Both the position numbers and the translations under genes were made by a program. Of a stretch of 64,000 nt of DNA, positions 29,039 to 38,401 are shown one piece after another. Numbering within the stretch: position 1 is the stretch's first letter; each line of letters opens with the position of its first letter. This stretch comes from Fredinandcohnia onubensis (lineage in GTDB: Bacteria > Bacillota > Bacilli > Bacillales > Bacillaceae_L): positions 124,001-188,000 of the forward strand of contig NZ_NSEB01000004.1 in NCBI RefSeq assembly GCF_002734215.1, read 5' to 3'. The notes under the pieces are model-generated. The model was not told the origin of the DNA. It saw only the letters and a program-made list of their open reading frames with translations, and did not search any database.

Positions 29039-29325
29039 ATGAACTTGAACAAAAAATGTAAAAGATGTATTTTCGTGGGCACACTTTAATTAAAGAATCT
29101 TTTTTGTAACAAAACTAAGTTACGATACGTCTATTTTTGTAACCTATTGTTAATAGGAATATAAAAAAATTAATATGTTCCCATTAATCCACAGGGTATG
29201 GTATAATCCACATTGGGGTTGTAGATAAACACTAACACCCAAAAAATAAGTGTAGTAACGAATACTGTAAATGACTAAATAGAAATAGAACAATGGCTAA
29301 AGTAAGGATGAGGAGGATTTTTTTC

Positions 29326-30387
29326 ATGCTTTATATTGCTGCAATGATCTGTTTTTTGGTTTCAATCCTCATTACCCCTATTGTAATTAAACTCGCTATA
29401 AAAATTGGGGCAACAGATCAACCAAATAAAAGAAAAGTACATTCGAAGGTAATGCCTCGTCTTGGAGGTTTAGCTATATTTGTTAGTTTTATTGTTGGAT
29501 TTTTAATTTTACAACCAGATAGTGTGTATAAGTGGCCAATCATAATTGGTAGTATCATTATTATTATTACTGGAATTCTTGACGATTTGTTTGAATTATC
29601 CGCGAAGTGGAAGTTGTTAGGTCAGTTAGCTGCAGCATTAGTCGTAATCTTTAATGGTGTAGATGTTGAGATGGTCAACCTTCCATTTGGTATTGGAGAG
29701 CTCCAACTTGGATATTTGACAATCCCATTAACTATAATTTGGATTGTTGGTATAACAAATGCCATTAATTTAATTGATGGATTAGACGGGCTCGCTGCAG
29801 GTGTATCTTCCATTGCCTTAATTACGATTTCAGGAATGGCTATTATTATGGGTGATGGTTTTGTATTAAGTATCGGGGTATTAGTCCTTTTTAGTACGTT
29901 AGGATTTTTATTTTATAATTTTCATCCAGCAAAAATCTTTATGGGTGATACTGGGGCATTATTTCTAGGATATATGATTGCTGTATTATCACTGTTAGGA
30001 TTTAAAAACGTTACTTTGATCTCGTTCATCGTACCGGTCATTATTTTAGGGGTTCCAATTTCAGATACATTCTTTGCAATTATTCGCAGAATCGTAAATA
30101 AACAACCTCTTTCAGCACCAGATAAGTCACATTTGCATCACTGCTTATTAAAATTAGGTTATGGCCATAGAAAGACTGTTTTAATGATTTATGGAATGAG
30201 TGCAATTTTTGGATTGGCAGCAGTTGTTTTTTCACAAGCTACTGTATGGGGATCATTGGTGGTTATTGTAGTATTGCTAATAGCGATTGAATTGATTGTA
30301 GAAAAGATTGGACTAGTTGGGAAGGAATACAGACCGCTGTTAAATATGTTCAGAGGTATTAAAGTAGCTCAACAGAAAATGAAATAA
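29326..30387 (+). CDS. tagO: Undecaprenyl-phosphate GlcNAc-1-phosphate transferase (TagO/WecA)
   Basis: Integral membrane MraY-family enzyme that starts wall teichoic acid synthesis by loading GlcNAc-1-P on undecaprenyl phosphate. About 353 aa with about 11 helices. Motifs: DQPNKRKVHSKVMPRLGGLAIF, GILDDLFELSAKWKL (DDxxD-like), NAINLIDGLDGLAAG, FMGDTGALFLGY, and DKSHLHHCLL (HIHH-type loop). I start at ATG 29326 behind AGGAGG; the ATG at 29293 has no ribosome site. Next to an LCP gene and yvyE, as in B. subtilis. Confidence 0.96.
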   Translation: MLYIAAMICFLVSILITPIVIKLAIKIGATDQPNKRKVHSKVMPRLGGLAIFVSFIVGFLILQPDSVYKWPIIIGSIIIIITGILDDLFELSAKWKLLGQLAAALVVIFNGVDVEMVNLPFGIGELQLGYLTIPLTIIWIVGITNAINLIDGLDGLAAGVSSIALITISGMAIIMGDGFVLSIGVLVLFSTLGFLFYNFHPAKIFMGDTGALFLGYMIAVLSLLGFKNVTLISFIVPVIILGVPISDTFFAIIRRIVNKQPLSAPDKSHLHHCLLKLGYGHRKTVLMIYGMSAIFGLAAVVFSQATVWGSLVVIVVLLIAIELIVEKIGLVGKEYRPLLNMFRGIKVAQQKMK

Positions 30388-30394
30388 GTAATAA

Positions 30395-30424
30395 AAAACC
30401 GCTCTTAATAGGGCGGTTTTTTTG
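30395..30424 (+). terminator. Intrinsic terminator after tagO
   Basis: AAAACCGC / GCGGTTTT stem followed by TTTT. Confidence 0.85.
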
Positions 30425-30482
30425 TAAATATTTAGGTAACAGAAAAGAGATGGAATTGCTCCATCTCTTTGGTGTAAATTAA

Positions 30483-31487
30483 TTAATTTTGATCAAACCG
30501 TTGACCAGTTTCCGTAATTTCAAGGTGATCCTTAAGAGTATCGGAGATTGTATCTAATTTGTCCTCACTCACTTCATAATAATATCCGTGGTCGGTCCAT
30601 GAATCTGCACCTTCAAGTACATGGCTTTCGATTTGGAGTTTTTGCCCTGAAGCAGCATAGTCATATAATGAAAGCATCTCACCAAAAGACAAATTTGTTT
30701 GAATATTATTTCCTAATGCATCAATTACATCACCATATTTTGTAATAGAACCTACAGAAATGGCTTTATCAATGATTGCTTTAACCACCAATTGCTGTCT
30801 TTTTCCGCGTTCTATATCGCTATCAATTTTTCTTGTTCTTGCTAAAGCAAGCGCTTCTTCCCCATCGAGCTTTTGAAGGCCTTTTTCTAGATGGATTGCA
30901 TCTGGTCTGTCCTTACTGTCCTGTTCTGAGAAGGATACCGGAACATCAACTTCAATCCCATCAAGTGCCTCAACGACATCGATAAATGCTTCAAAGTTCA
31001 TTTTTACAAAGTAATCAACTGGAATATCAAATAACTCTTCTACGGTTTCTATCGTTCCATCTACACCGTAATAATGGGCATGATTGATTTTATCATATTC
31101 ATCTTTAGCGGGTATATAAACTAACGAATCTCTAGGGATACTAATCATATGAACTGTTTTTAAATCTTCATTCAAAGTTGCTAAAATAAGTGCATCTGTC
31201 CGTGTTGCCTCCCCCATATTCCGGGTTTCACTATCATCAACTCCCATAAAGAGAATTGAGATATTATCATGTTTTGGATCGACCGGTTCAACACGTCTTT
31301 CAGATTTTTCACCGCGATTTAGCTCAGTTTTTGAACCAGCAGCGGCGTCAGCAGCTTTATTTACTAAATAAACTCCATATGCCCCAGCACCAATTAGTAG
31401 TAGGAGCAAGGGAATAAAAATAAATCTTATAATTCTTTTTCTCCGCTTTTTTTTCCTAAAAGCGGTTCTAGCAGGTTTCTTCGCCAT
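30483..31487 (-). CDS. tagV: LCP family teichoic acid ligase (TagV/YvhJ type by position)
   Basis: 334-aa membrane-anchored LCP protein: very basic N-terminus (RKKKRRKR), one transmembrane helix (FIFIPLLLLLIGAGAYGVYL), then the LCP domain with ISILFMGVDDSE, MISIPRDSLVYI, INHAHYYG, VDYFVKMNFEAFIDVVEAL, and LALARTRKIDSDIERGKRQQ, the phosphate-binding arginines. Located between tagO and yvyE exactly where B. subtilis has yvhJ (tagV). Shares the whole domain with the LCP protein at 8620-9576 but is clearly a separate paralogue. Confidence 0.88.
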   Translation of the reverse strand: MAKKPARTAFRKKKRRKRIIRFIFIPLLLLLIGAGAYGVYLVNKAADAAAGSKTELNRGEKSERRVEPVDPKHDNISILFMGVDDSETRNMGEATRTDALILATLNEDLKTVHMISIPRDSLVYIPAKDEYDKINHAHYYGVDGTIETVEELFDIPVDYFVKMNFEAFIDVVEALDGIEVDVPVSFSEQDSKDRPDAIHLEKGLQKLDGEEALALARTRKIDSDIERGKRQQLVVKAIIDKAISVGSITKYGDVIDALGNNIQTNLSFGEMLSLYDYAASGQKLQIESHVLEGADSWTDHGYYYEVSEDKLDTISDTLKDHLEITETGQRFDQN

Positions 31488-31514
31488 GTAACTAATCTCC
31501 TCAAGGTTTGAATT

Positions 31515-32147
31515 TTAAATTTCTAATTCTAAATACTCTACAACACCTTCTGTTATCTCTGCTTGTCCATTTGTAAGTTCTGTCATCCATTCGGTAAATT
31601 GTGGTGTTTGTTTTTCTTCTACATAGGTTTCGATTTCTACTGCGTCAATATACTTGATTTCTTTAATTTGGTAAATGGATGAGCGTAGTTCGTTTTCGAC
31701 CTTGCCTAGCCAAGTGTATTCGATTTTTGTATGCATGACTCTCATTAGCTTCCGCTCAACGATTCCGGTTGCTTGGAGGCCTTCTGAGGTTGATTTTCCG
31801 TATGCGCGAATAAGTCCCCCTGCACCTAATTTTATTCCGCCGAAATACCTAGTTATGACAACAACTGTATCTTTTAGATGTTTTTTCTTTAAAACCTCAA
31901 GTATTGGCACACCTGCAGTTCCACTTGGTTCACCATCATCGTTTGCTTTTTGAATTTGGTCGTTTTCGCCGATTAGATAAGCGGAACAATTATGGGTAGC
32001 GTCCCAGTTTTGTTTTTTAATTTTTTGGATAAATACTTGCGCTTCTTCTTCAGTTGTAACGCGGTCGATATATGCAATAAAGCGTGATTTTTGAATATTT
32101 ATTTCATGCTCGCCATACCCTTTTACTGTATAATAGGAATGAAGCAT
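31515..32147 (-). CDS. yvyE: YvyE/YigZ (IMPACT) family protein
   Basis: 210-aa cytoplasmic protein of the IMPACT/YigZ family: KSRFIAYIDRVTTEEEAQ, DATHNCSAYLIGE, DDGEPSGTAGVPILEVL, VVITRYFGGIKLGAGGLIRAYG. Family members bind nucleic acid or ribosome-associated factors, but the precise role in Bacillus is not settled. I start at ATG (complement of 32145-32147) with GGAGG upstream rather than at 32222. Diverges from degS. Confidence 0.92.
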   Translation of the reverse strand: MLHSYYTVKGYGEHEINIQKSRFIAYIDRVTTEEEAQVFIQKIKKQNWDATHNCSAYLIGENDQIQKANDDGEPSGTAGVPILEVLKKKHLKDTVVVITRYFGGIKLGAGGLIRAYGKSTSEGLQATGIVERKLMRVMHTKIEYTWLGKVENELRSSIYQIKEIKYIDAVEIETYVEEKQTPQFTEWMTELTNGQAEITEGVVEYLELEI

Positions 32148-32386
32148 TATGAAATACCTCCTATCCTGGGCTTTGTTGCGAAAAATAGGCTTGGGTAATA
32201 GTAGTGCGACATAATTCGGCACTTATCTAGTTTTTCTGTAATTTTTTGCCCATTCTTCTATTATAAAACGACATAATTTTTACATCAATGGTTTGTTTTT
32301 GGCATAGGCTGAATGTAATACAAATGTAACTGTTATGAAACGCTGTAAAAAACAAATCGGTATATAATTTAGATGGAGGTGGGGAG

Positions 32387-33526
32387 ATGGCCACCAAAGG
32401 ACTTGATATTAAAATTCTGGATTCAATTTTGGAAAAAATGGTGCATACCGTTGATCATAGTAAAGAAGAGATTTTTCGAATTGGTGAGCAATCACGCCAA
32501 GAATTTGTAAGTTTAACTGACGAGTTAAAAGAAATTAAGGAACGTGTTGGGACGATTATTGATGAAGTAGATAAGCTTGAAGTCCATACACGTTTCGCTA
32601 GAAAGCGACTTTCTGAAGTGAGCAGCCATTTTAATAAGTATTCAGAAGAGGAAATCCGCAATGCTTATGAGAAGGCACATGACCTACAAATGCAACTGAC
32701 TGTAGTAAGGCAGGAAGAAAAGCAGCTGCGCGAACGTCGCGATGAGCTTGAAAGAAGATTGTTTGGTTTAAATGAAACAATTGAGCGCGCGGATCATCTT
32801 GTCGGTCAAATTTCCGTTGTGCTCAATTACTTAAACAGTGATTTTAAGATGGTCGGGGAAATATTAGAGGACGCTAAGCAAAAGCAGGCTTTTGGATTGA
32901 AGATTATTGAGGCGCAAGAAGAAGAACGCCGTAAGCTTTCTCGTGAAATTCATGATGGACCAGCGCAGATGCTCGCTAATGTGATGCTCCGCTCGCAAAT
33001 AATCGATAAAGTCTATCGTGAAAGTCCGGAGCAAGGTGTGAAAGAAATTCATGATTTGCGTAAAATGGTCCGGTCGGCGCTGTATGAGGTTCGTCGGATT
33101 ATTTATGATTTACGTCCGATGGCATTGGATGATCTTGGATTAGTTCCGACCCTCAAAAAGTATCTATCCACAATCGAAGAATATAATGGAGATACTACGA
33201 TTTCATTTAAGTTTGTTGGTTCGGAGGAGAGAATACCGTCAAAATTTGAGGTTGCTTTATTCCGTATGGTTCAAGAAGCTGTTCAAAATGCCTTAAAGCA
33301 TGCGGAAGCTCGTGAAATCGTCGTGAAGCTTGAAATAAGTAGAAATCATGTAACAGTTATCGTTAGAGATAATGGAAAAGGCTTTGATATCCGCGAAAAG
33401 AAAAAAGACTCATTTGGCTTAATCGGGATGAGAGAACGAGTTGATTTACTGGATGGAAATCTTACCATTGATTCGAGTGTTGGTGCCGGTACGATTGTAA
33501 TGATACAGGTACCGATTGAAGTTTGA
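32387..33526 (+). CDS. degS: Sensor histidine kinase DegS
   Basis: Cytoplasmic, membrane-less histidine kinase that phosphorylates DegU. 379 aa. An N-terminal coiled-coil sensor region (residues about 1-180) is followed by the HisKA_3 box REIHDGPAQMLAN with phospho-acceptor His189, the same number as in B. subtilis. An HATPase_c domain follows with EAVQNALKHAEA (N box) and DNGKGFDI / FGLIGMRERV (G boxes). GGAGGTGGGGAG precedes the ATG. Paired with degU 192 nt downstream. Confidence 0.97.
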   Translation: MATKGLDIKILDSILEKMVHTVDHSKEEIFRIGEQSRQEFVSLTDELKEIKERVGTIIDEVDKLEVHTRFARKRLSEVSSHFNKYSEEEIRNAYEKAHDLQMQLTVVRQEEKQLRERRDELERRLFGLNETIERADHLVGQISVVLNYLNSDFKMVGEILEDAKQKQAFGLKIIEAQEEERRKLSREIHDGPAQMLANVMLRSQIIDKVYRESPEQGVKEIHDLRKMVRSALYEVRRIIYDLRPMALDDLGLVPTLKKYLSTIEEYNGDTTISFKFVGSEERIPSKFEVALFRMVQEAVQNALKHAEAREIVVKLEISRNHVTVIVRDNGKGFDIREKKKDSFGLIGMRERVDLLDGNLTIDSSVGAGTIVMIQVPIEV

Positions 33527-33718
33527 TTTTTCCCTTTTCAATCCGTGAGAAAATTTCGGTAATTCATTGATACGTTACAAGAAATGGTCCAACTACTATA
33601 AGCTGCTTATTTATATAGGAAAAATAACACTAAAACTATTAAATGTGTACGTTAATACTGCTTTAGGAGTATTGACCGAAATTGCCTCGATTGTAAAATG
33701 AAAGGGGGAGGCGTTATT

Positions 33719-34408
33719 ATGAAAACAAGCATAGTTATTATTGATGATCACCAATTATTTCGTGAAGGTGTAAAACGAATACTAGATTTTGAACCAACCT
33801 TTCAAGTCGTAGCAGAGGGTGACGATGGGGAACAGGCACTAGCTCTCATTGAGCAGCATAAGCCTGATGTTGTCATTATGGACATTAATATGCCGAACTT
33901 GAACGGGATTGAAGCAACGAAACAATTAATTGACACTTATCCTGATACGAAGGTCATTATTTTATCCATCCACGATGATGAAAGCTATGTGACGCATGCC
34001 CTAAAAACTGGAGCAACTGGTTATTTATTAAAAGAAATGGATGCGGATTCTCTAGTCGAAGCGGTTAAAGTCGTAGCAGAGGGTGGATCTTACTTGCATC
34101 CAAGAGTAACACATAATTTAGTAAAAGAATTCCGTCGCCTAGCTGTTGCAAGCGGTCAGTCTGTTTCCGCGCATTCACAGGTAACGATGGAGGTTCGCCG
34201 CCCATTACATCTACTAACTAGAAGAGAATGCGAGGTTCTCCAACTATTAACGGATGGACGCAGCAACCGTGGTATTGGCGATGACCTATATATCAGTGAA
34301 AAAACGGTTAAAAACCACGTAAGTAACATATTACAAAAAATGAACGTAAACGATCGAACTCAAGCTGTGGTAGTAGCGATTAAAAATGGCTGGGTTGAGG
34401 TTAAATAA
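33719..34408 (+). CDS. degU: Response regulator DegU
   Basis: Transcription factor controlling degradative enzymes, competence, motility and biofilm genes. 229 aa. Receiver domain [18 protein letters not shown] with phospho-acceptor Asp55 in [11 protein letters not shown]-terminal LuxR/Ger[44 protein letters not shown] start at ATG 33719 behind GGGGGAGG; a longer start at 33698 would include the ribosome site. It is followed directly by the SipW/TasA-like genes, whose type is often under DegU control elsewhere (inference). Confidence 0.97.
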   Translation: MKTSIVIIDDHQLFREGVKRILDFEPTFQVVAEGDDGEQALALIEQHKPDVVIMDINMPNLNGIEATKQLIDTYPDTKVIILSIHDDESYVTHALKTGATGYLLKEMDADSLVEAVKVVAEGGSYLHPRVTHNLVKEFRRLAVASGQSVSAHSQVTMEVRRPLHLLTRRECEVLQLLTDGRSNRGIGDDLYISEKTVKNHVSNILQKMNVNDRTQAVVVAIKNGWVEVK

Positions 34409-34426
34409 TAGAATACTAATATAGTA

Positions 34427-34462
34427 GAAGGCTGAGCTCTTTGATGGGGCTTGGCTTTTTTG
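34427..34462 (+). terminator. Imperfect intrinsic terminator after degU
   Basis: AGGCTGAGCTC / GGGCTTGGCTT stem with G-U pairs followed by TTTTGTTTTT. Confidence 0.65.
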
Positions 34463-34630
34463 TTTTTATAGGAAGTATTGTACCTTTCATATTTTGACAA
34501 AAACGTTCTTATTAAAGAAAAAAACTACTGGAAATGCTTGAAAACATAATGAAAATACGTTATGGTATATACAGATTGTTCTTTCTAAAGAACAAATCCA
34601 GGATATCCTTTTTTGAAAAGGAGTGAAAAG

Positions 34631-35173
34631 ATGCTTAAGAAGACATTGAGATGGAGTGGAAATGTATTATTTGTTTTATTAGTTCTGTTAAGTGTTTTAG
34701 CGTTGGTGTCGATCTTTCAATCAAAAAATCAGGTTGGACAAGTCCCCTCCATTCTTGGTTTTAAGATCATGACCGTGATGACAGGTAGTATGCAGCCGGA
34801 ACTACAACCTGGAGATATGATTATCGTTAAGGAGAAGGATCCTAGTAAACTCCAAGTAGAAGATGTCATCACCTATCAACTAAACGAACACACACTCGTA
34901 ACACATCGAATCGTTGATTTGGTGGAAAAGGATGGAGTAGTCCTTTATCAAACAAAGGGTGATGCAAATAATGTGGTGGACAATGGCTTTGTGTCTCAGG
35001 AACAAATCGTAGGCGTTTTAGCTTTAACGATACCTAAGGCTGGGCATTTGGCCCAAGTCTTACAAACCCCTACTGGTATTATCATAATCTCTCTTTTAAT
35101 TTTGTTGATAATAACGCTTGGAATGATCAAAAAGATGCTAACAGCACAGCGAGAAGAAAGTAGTCATACATAA
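34631..35173 (+). CDS. sipW: SipW-type signal peptidase I
   Basis: Membrane signal peptidase of the ER/archaeal Ser-His class, which processes TasA and TapA in B. subtilis. 180 aa; an N-terminal helix, the active-site serine in VMTGSMQPELQPGD, the histidine in VTHRIVDL, then DANNVVD and a C-terminal transmembrane helix. The Ser-His rather than Ser-Lys dyad is the SipW hallmark. AAAGGAG precedes ATG 34631. Immediately upstream of two TasA/CalY-like genes, its probable substrates. Confidence 0.92.
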   Translation: MLKKTLRWSGNVLFVLLVLLSVLALVSIFQSKNQVGQVPSILGFKIMTVMTGSMQPELQPGDMIIVKEKDPSKLQVEDVITYQLNEHTLVTHRIVDLVEKDGVVLYQTKGDANNVVDNGFVSQEQIVGVLALTIPKAGHLAQVLQTPTGIIIISLLILLIITLGMIKKMLTAQREESSHT

Positions 35174-35269
35174 TGCATTCCACCGTTATTACTCATAACT
35201 TTTATGACGAAGGAGGTGTAATTAAAATATTTTAGCAGTTTAATACCTTAGTAGAAACGGGAGGATACC

Positions 35270-36349
35270 ATGAAGAAAAAGAGTATTATTGGATTAGTTT
35301 CTTTATTTGTTGTGTGTATTGCGGTTGTAGGTACGATTGCTTACTACTCACTCAGTTTTAAAAGTGATAAAAATATTGCAACGGCTGCTAGCTTTAAGGT
35401 CGAAGCAACATCGAATGAACAGGCTATTGGTAATGACCAATTTGATTTAGATGATGAACTTTATCCCGGAATGCAAACAGTAGAAGCCTATAGTTTTGAG
35501 GTTGATAAGACAGGGACTGAGGTACCAGTGGAGTACTCAGTGAAACTATCTCCAAGTGGTGAACTTTTCCCACAAGGTGTGGAGTCTCCGGTTACCTTTA
35601 CATTACAACGTCATATCGATGGAGAATGGGTAGCGCTTGATTATTCAGCTGCATTCAAGCCAGAGGTGGACAAGGAAAACTATCGTATTTTAGTTGATTG
35701 GCCACACAGTGATAATGATATTGATTTTGAAGGTAAAAGTGGAAACATCCACTTAGAGGTTATTGCGACACAGGTTGATGCAAGTAGCGCTCAGGTAGCA
35801 AAAGAAAAGTATCAGGCAGTAAACGAAGAGTTCCTTGCATTAGATAAAGTTCATAATAACACTTCTTTTAATAGAGGCAACTTCACAAAAACTCAATCAG
35901 ATGCAGTGCAAGATTCACTTAATGAGCTAGCTTCTTACGTTGATGGTTTAGTAGACGGAAAAACAAAGACTGAATTAAAAACGAAAGTAGCGGAGTTACA
36001 AAAAGCTCTTGACGAAAAAGTGGCATCTCGTTATGTGTATTATGAAGTTGTGGAAGCAGAAACACATTTTGAGCAGCTTGCATTAAAGCTTACAGCAAAA
36101 GTCACCGCCGGACAGTCATCTAGAACACAAAACAATAACCCACTTTACCTAAACTCTATGGGTAAAGGCGACAATATGCAATATCTCAAGTACTCTAATT
36201 TTTCATTTGTGAAGCCAGTAGTCGGTGATACTGTATCATTTAATGGATTAAGATTCGATGGTGGAGTAAAGAGTATCGATGTAACTTTCACAAACCTTGG
36301 TGACGGCAAATGGCAAATTGAGAGTGATTGGTTAGTAGAAAAGAAATAA
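35270..36349 (+). CDS. TasA/CalY (camelysin)-like matrix protein 1
   Basis: 359-aa secreted protein of the TasA/camelysin (PF12389) family. N-terminal signal KKKSIIGLVSLFVVCIAVVGTIAYYSL, then FKSDKNIATAASFKVEA, which parallels TasA's mature start, and DLDDELYPGMQTVEAYSF, GKSGNIHLEVIATQVD for the jelly-roll core (to about residue 180). A C-terminal extension of about 180 residues with coiled-coil (about 200-250) and a beta-rich end (NYFSFVKP-like) is not part of TasA. Likely fibre or matrix component processed by the adjacent SipW. 62% or so of the core pattern is shared with the next gene by eye; the extension is unique. Confidence 0.85.
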   Translation: MKKKSIIGLVSLFVVCIAVVGTIAYYSLSFKSDKNIATAASFKVEATSNEQAIGNDQFDLDDELYPGMQTVEAYSFEVDKTGTEVPVEYSVKLSPSGELFPQGVESPVTFTLQRHIDGEWVALDYSAAFKPEVDKENYRILVDWPHSDNDIDFEGKSGNIHLEVIATQVDASSAQVAKEKYQAVNEEFLALDKVHNNTSFNRGNFTKTQSDAVQDSLNELASYVDGLVDGKTKTELKTKVAELQKALDEKVASRYVYYEVVEAETHFEQLALKLTAKVTAGQSSRTQNNNPLYLNSMGKGDNMQYLKYSNFSFVKPVVGDTVSFNGLRFDGGVKSIDVTFTNLGDGKWQIESDWLVEKK

Positions 36350-36438
36350 TTGAGGGACAAGTCTTGTCTTATTGTTCTTTATTAAGAATATATCGTGCAT
36401 TATGACGACCCGTAACATATGAAAAAGGAGGAACCAAA

Positions 36439-37341
36439 GTGAAGAAAAAAGCCTTATTCGCCCTAGCTTCCCTTTTAATTATTGCAATTGCGATTGTTGC
36501 AACAACAGCCTATTTTACGAAGCAGTTTGTTAGTGACAATAACGAAGCGAAGGCAGCTGTATTTAATGTTGATGTTGTGGATGGCGATGGCCAAACAATT
36601 GGAGATGGAAAGTTCAATCTAGGGGAAGATTTCTATCCAGGTATGGAACCTGTTGAAGTGTATAACTTTACAATTAACAAAAATGATACTGAGCTTCCTG
36701 TGCAGTACAGTGTAAACTTTACGCCAAGTGGTGAATTATTGACTGGAGATACACCTATTGCTCTTCTACTTCAGAAGGATGTAGAGGGTGTGTGGACGAA
36801 GGTTGACTACTCCACAACATTTAAGCCAGAAAATGACTCTGAAAGCTACCGTATTCTTGCAAGCTGGCCGCATGGTGAAAATGACATTGCATTCCAAGGT
36901 AAAACAGGAAACATGAAATTAGAGGTAAAAGCGACTCAGGTTGATCCAGAAGAAGAACCTGAAGGGCCACCGTATTTTACTGGGGAAGTTGCATTTAAAG
37001 CAACACCAAATGGTTCTACTTTTAAAACAACAGACAAAGAAGTTACCTTTTATTTGAATAAAGAGGGTTATAAAGTAATTGAAATTAGCATGGGTGACGG
37101 AACTGGGGTTTTTGAAGAAAAGGTTGGTAAAGTGAGAGTAGTGGGCGAAACATTTAATGGAAAGCCATATTACCGTGTATATACGGAAAAAGAATATTTC
37201 GCAAACGAATCAAATGCATGGAGAACACCAGCAGAAAAAATCGATACTTCTGTTGAAGGAGTAGTAAGATTCGATAAGGTTCTCGGACCATATCTATCCA
37301 TCGAATCGCAAGCTCTATACAACTGGTTTACTTCAAACTAA
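36439..37341 (+). CDS. TasA/CalY (camelysin)-like matrix protein 2
   Basis: 300-aa paralogue of the previous gene. Signal KKKALFALASLLIIAIAIVATTAYF, then DNNEAKAAVFNVDVVDGD, FNLGEDFYPGMEPVEVYNF and GKTGNMKLEVKATQVD. The core parallels the neighbour closely over about 175 residues. After a Glu/Pro linker (EEEPEGPP) the C-terminal 115 residues are a different beta-rich domain. A minor-fibre or capping role is possible but unproven. GGAGG is upstream of a GTG start. Confidence 0.84.
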   Translation: MKKKALFALASLLIIAIAIVATTAYFTKQFVSDNNEAKAAVFNVDVVDGDGQTIGDGKFNLGEDFYPGMEPVEVYNFTINKNDTELPVQYSVNFTPSGELLTGDTPIALLLQKDVEGVWTKVDYSTTFKPENDSESYRILASWPHGENDIAFQGKTGNMKLEVKATQVDPEEEPEGPPYFTGEVAFKATPNGSTFKTTDKEVTFYLNKEGYKVIEISMGDGTGVFEEKVGKVRVVGETFNGKPYYRVYTEKEYFANESNAWRTPAEKIDTSVEGVVRFDKVLGPYLSIESQALYNWFTSN

Positions 37342-37410
37342 TTATTAAAATAGCATAGGCTGACATAATGTTGTCAGTCTATGCATCACTATAATCGGGA
37401 GGTGACTTTA

Positions 37411-38253
37411 TTGAAAAAAACAATTCTAAGAGCAACGGGTTTTTTATCCGCAGGTCTATTAATTTCTGCCATTTTACAAGCAAATACTCCTACGTTCTCA
37501 TACTTTACCACCCAATATCAAGATGTAATCAATGTTTCGACTGCTTCAGCAGAAGATCTAATTAAACATGTAGAAGTGATTAAGAAAAAAGATGGTAGTT
37601 TGGTTGTTGAGGTCGTTCGTGATAGTGATTATGGCTATCGACCTGATGTAGGTTTTTCGATTGAAGGGGATTTGGCCGAATACATCTTACATGTTAATCC
37701 AATCAAGGCTGAAATAAACGGAACCTACTCTATTCCCCTTGAAGCCAATGTCAACGCCTATCAATTTTTGGAGCTTTTAACAATGAAGTTTTCCGAAAAA
37801 GAAACAACTGTCAAAGGAATACTCAAAGCAAAAAACTATGATGGTCAGGTCATCGCAACAAAAGACATAGAACTAGATATTGAATATTTGTTAAGTCGAA
37901 TCGATGATAAGATTGTAAGAAACAATCCGAATTTAGAACAGGTTGATGATCCTAAAGCCCTTGAAGACTTAACGAACCTGATTACTTTTTTAGCTAAGGG
38001 TGTTAATTGGGAGGAAGAATCAAGTGAGGCGGTCGTTCAAACCATTGCACCGCATTTGCTAGAGAGGCTTGAATCTCAACGGAAACAACTTGATGAAAAA
38101 AACAATGAAAAAGTAAAACTACTTGAGGAAATTGAAGCACTGAAACAGCAAAAAGTGGAGCCTCAAACGACTCTTGAAAAGTTAGAAAAGGTTGAAGATG
38201 CACAGCTAGAAGAAACTAAAACCAAAGATGAGGCAAATGAGGATGTTAACTAG
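37411..38253 (+). CDS. Exported companion protein of the SipW/TasA-like cluster
   Basis: About 280 aa, not assigned to a named family. It begins at TTG 37411 behind GGGAGGTGA; an ATG at 37381 lies before the ribosome site. Signal helix TGFLSAGLLISAILQAN, then SYFTTQYQDVINVSTASAEDLIKHVEV, which echoes the mature-start region of TasA-like proteins, a beta-rich middle, and a long acidic/coiled-coil C-terminus (KQLDEKNNEKVKLLEEIEAL...). By position it could play the part of TapA (fibre anchoring or assembly), but no sequence proof is visible. Confidence 0.65.
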   Translation: MKKTILRATGFLSAGLLISAILQANTPTFSYFTTQYQDVINVSTASAEDLIKHVEVIKKKDGSLVVEVVRDSDYGYRPDVGFSIEGDLAEYILHVNPIKAEINGTYSIPLEANVNAYQFLELLTMKFSEKETTVKGILKAKNYDGQVIATKDIELDIEYLLSRIDDKIVRNNPNLEQVDDPKALEDLTNLITFLAKGVNWEEESSEAVVQTIAPHLLERLESQRKQLDEKNNEKVKLLEEIEALKQQKVEPQTTLEKLEKVEDAQLEETKTKDEANEDVN

Positions 38254-38401
38254 TGGGTACTGTAACAATAAGAACATAAAGAGGTGAAAAGACGGGAAAC
38301 GACATCGTAACCCGTTATTTTTATGCTTTCAGGAAGTGACATACCCGTCATTATCATTTAAAATGGAAACTATAAAGAAAGAGGACAGGAAGGTAAAATA
38401 T

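Noticed and set aside
28987-29290. Structured leader before tagO
   Set aside because: There are several weak hairpins, but no known riboswitch core could be matched.
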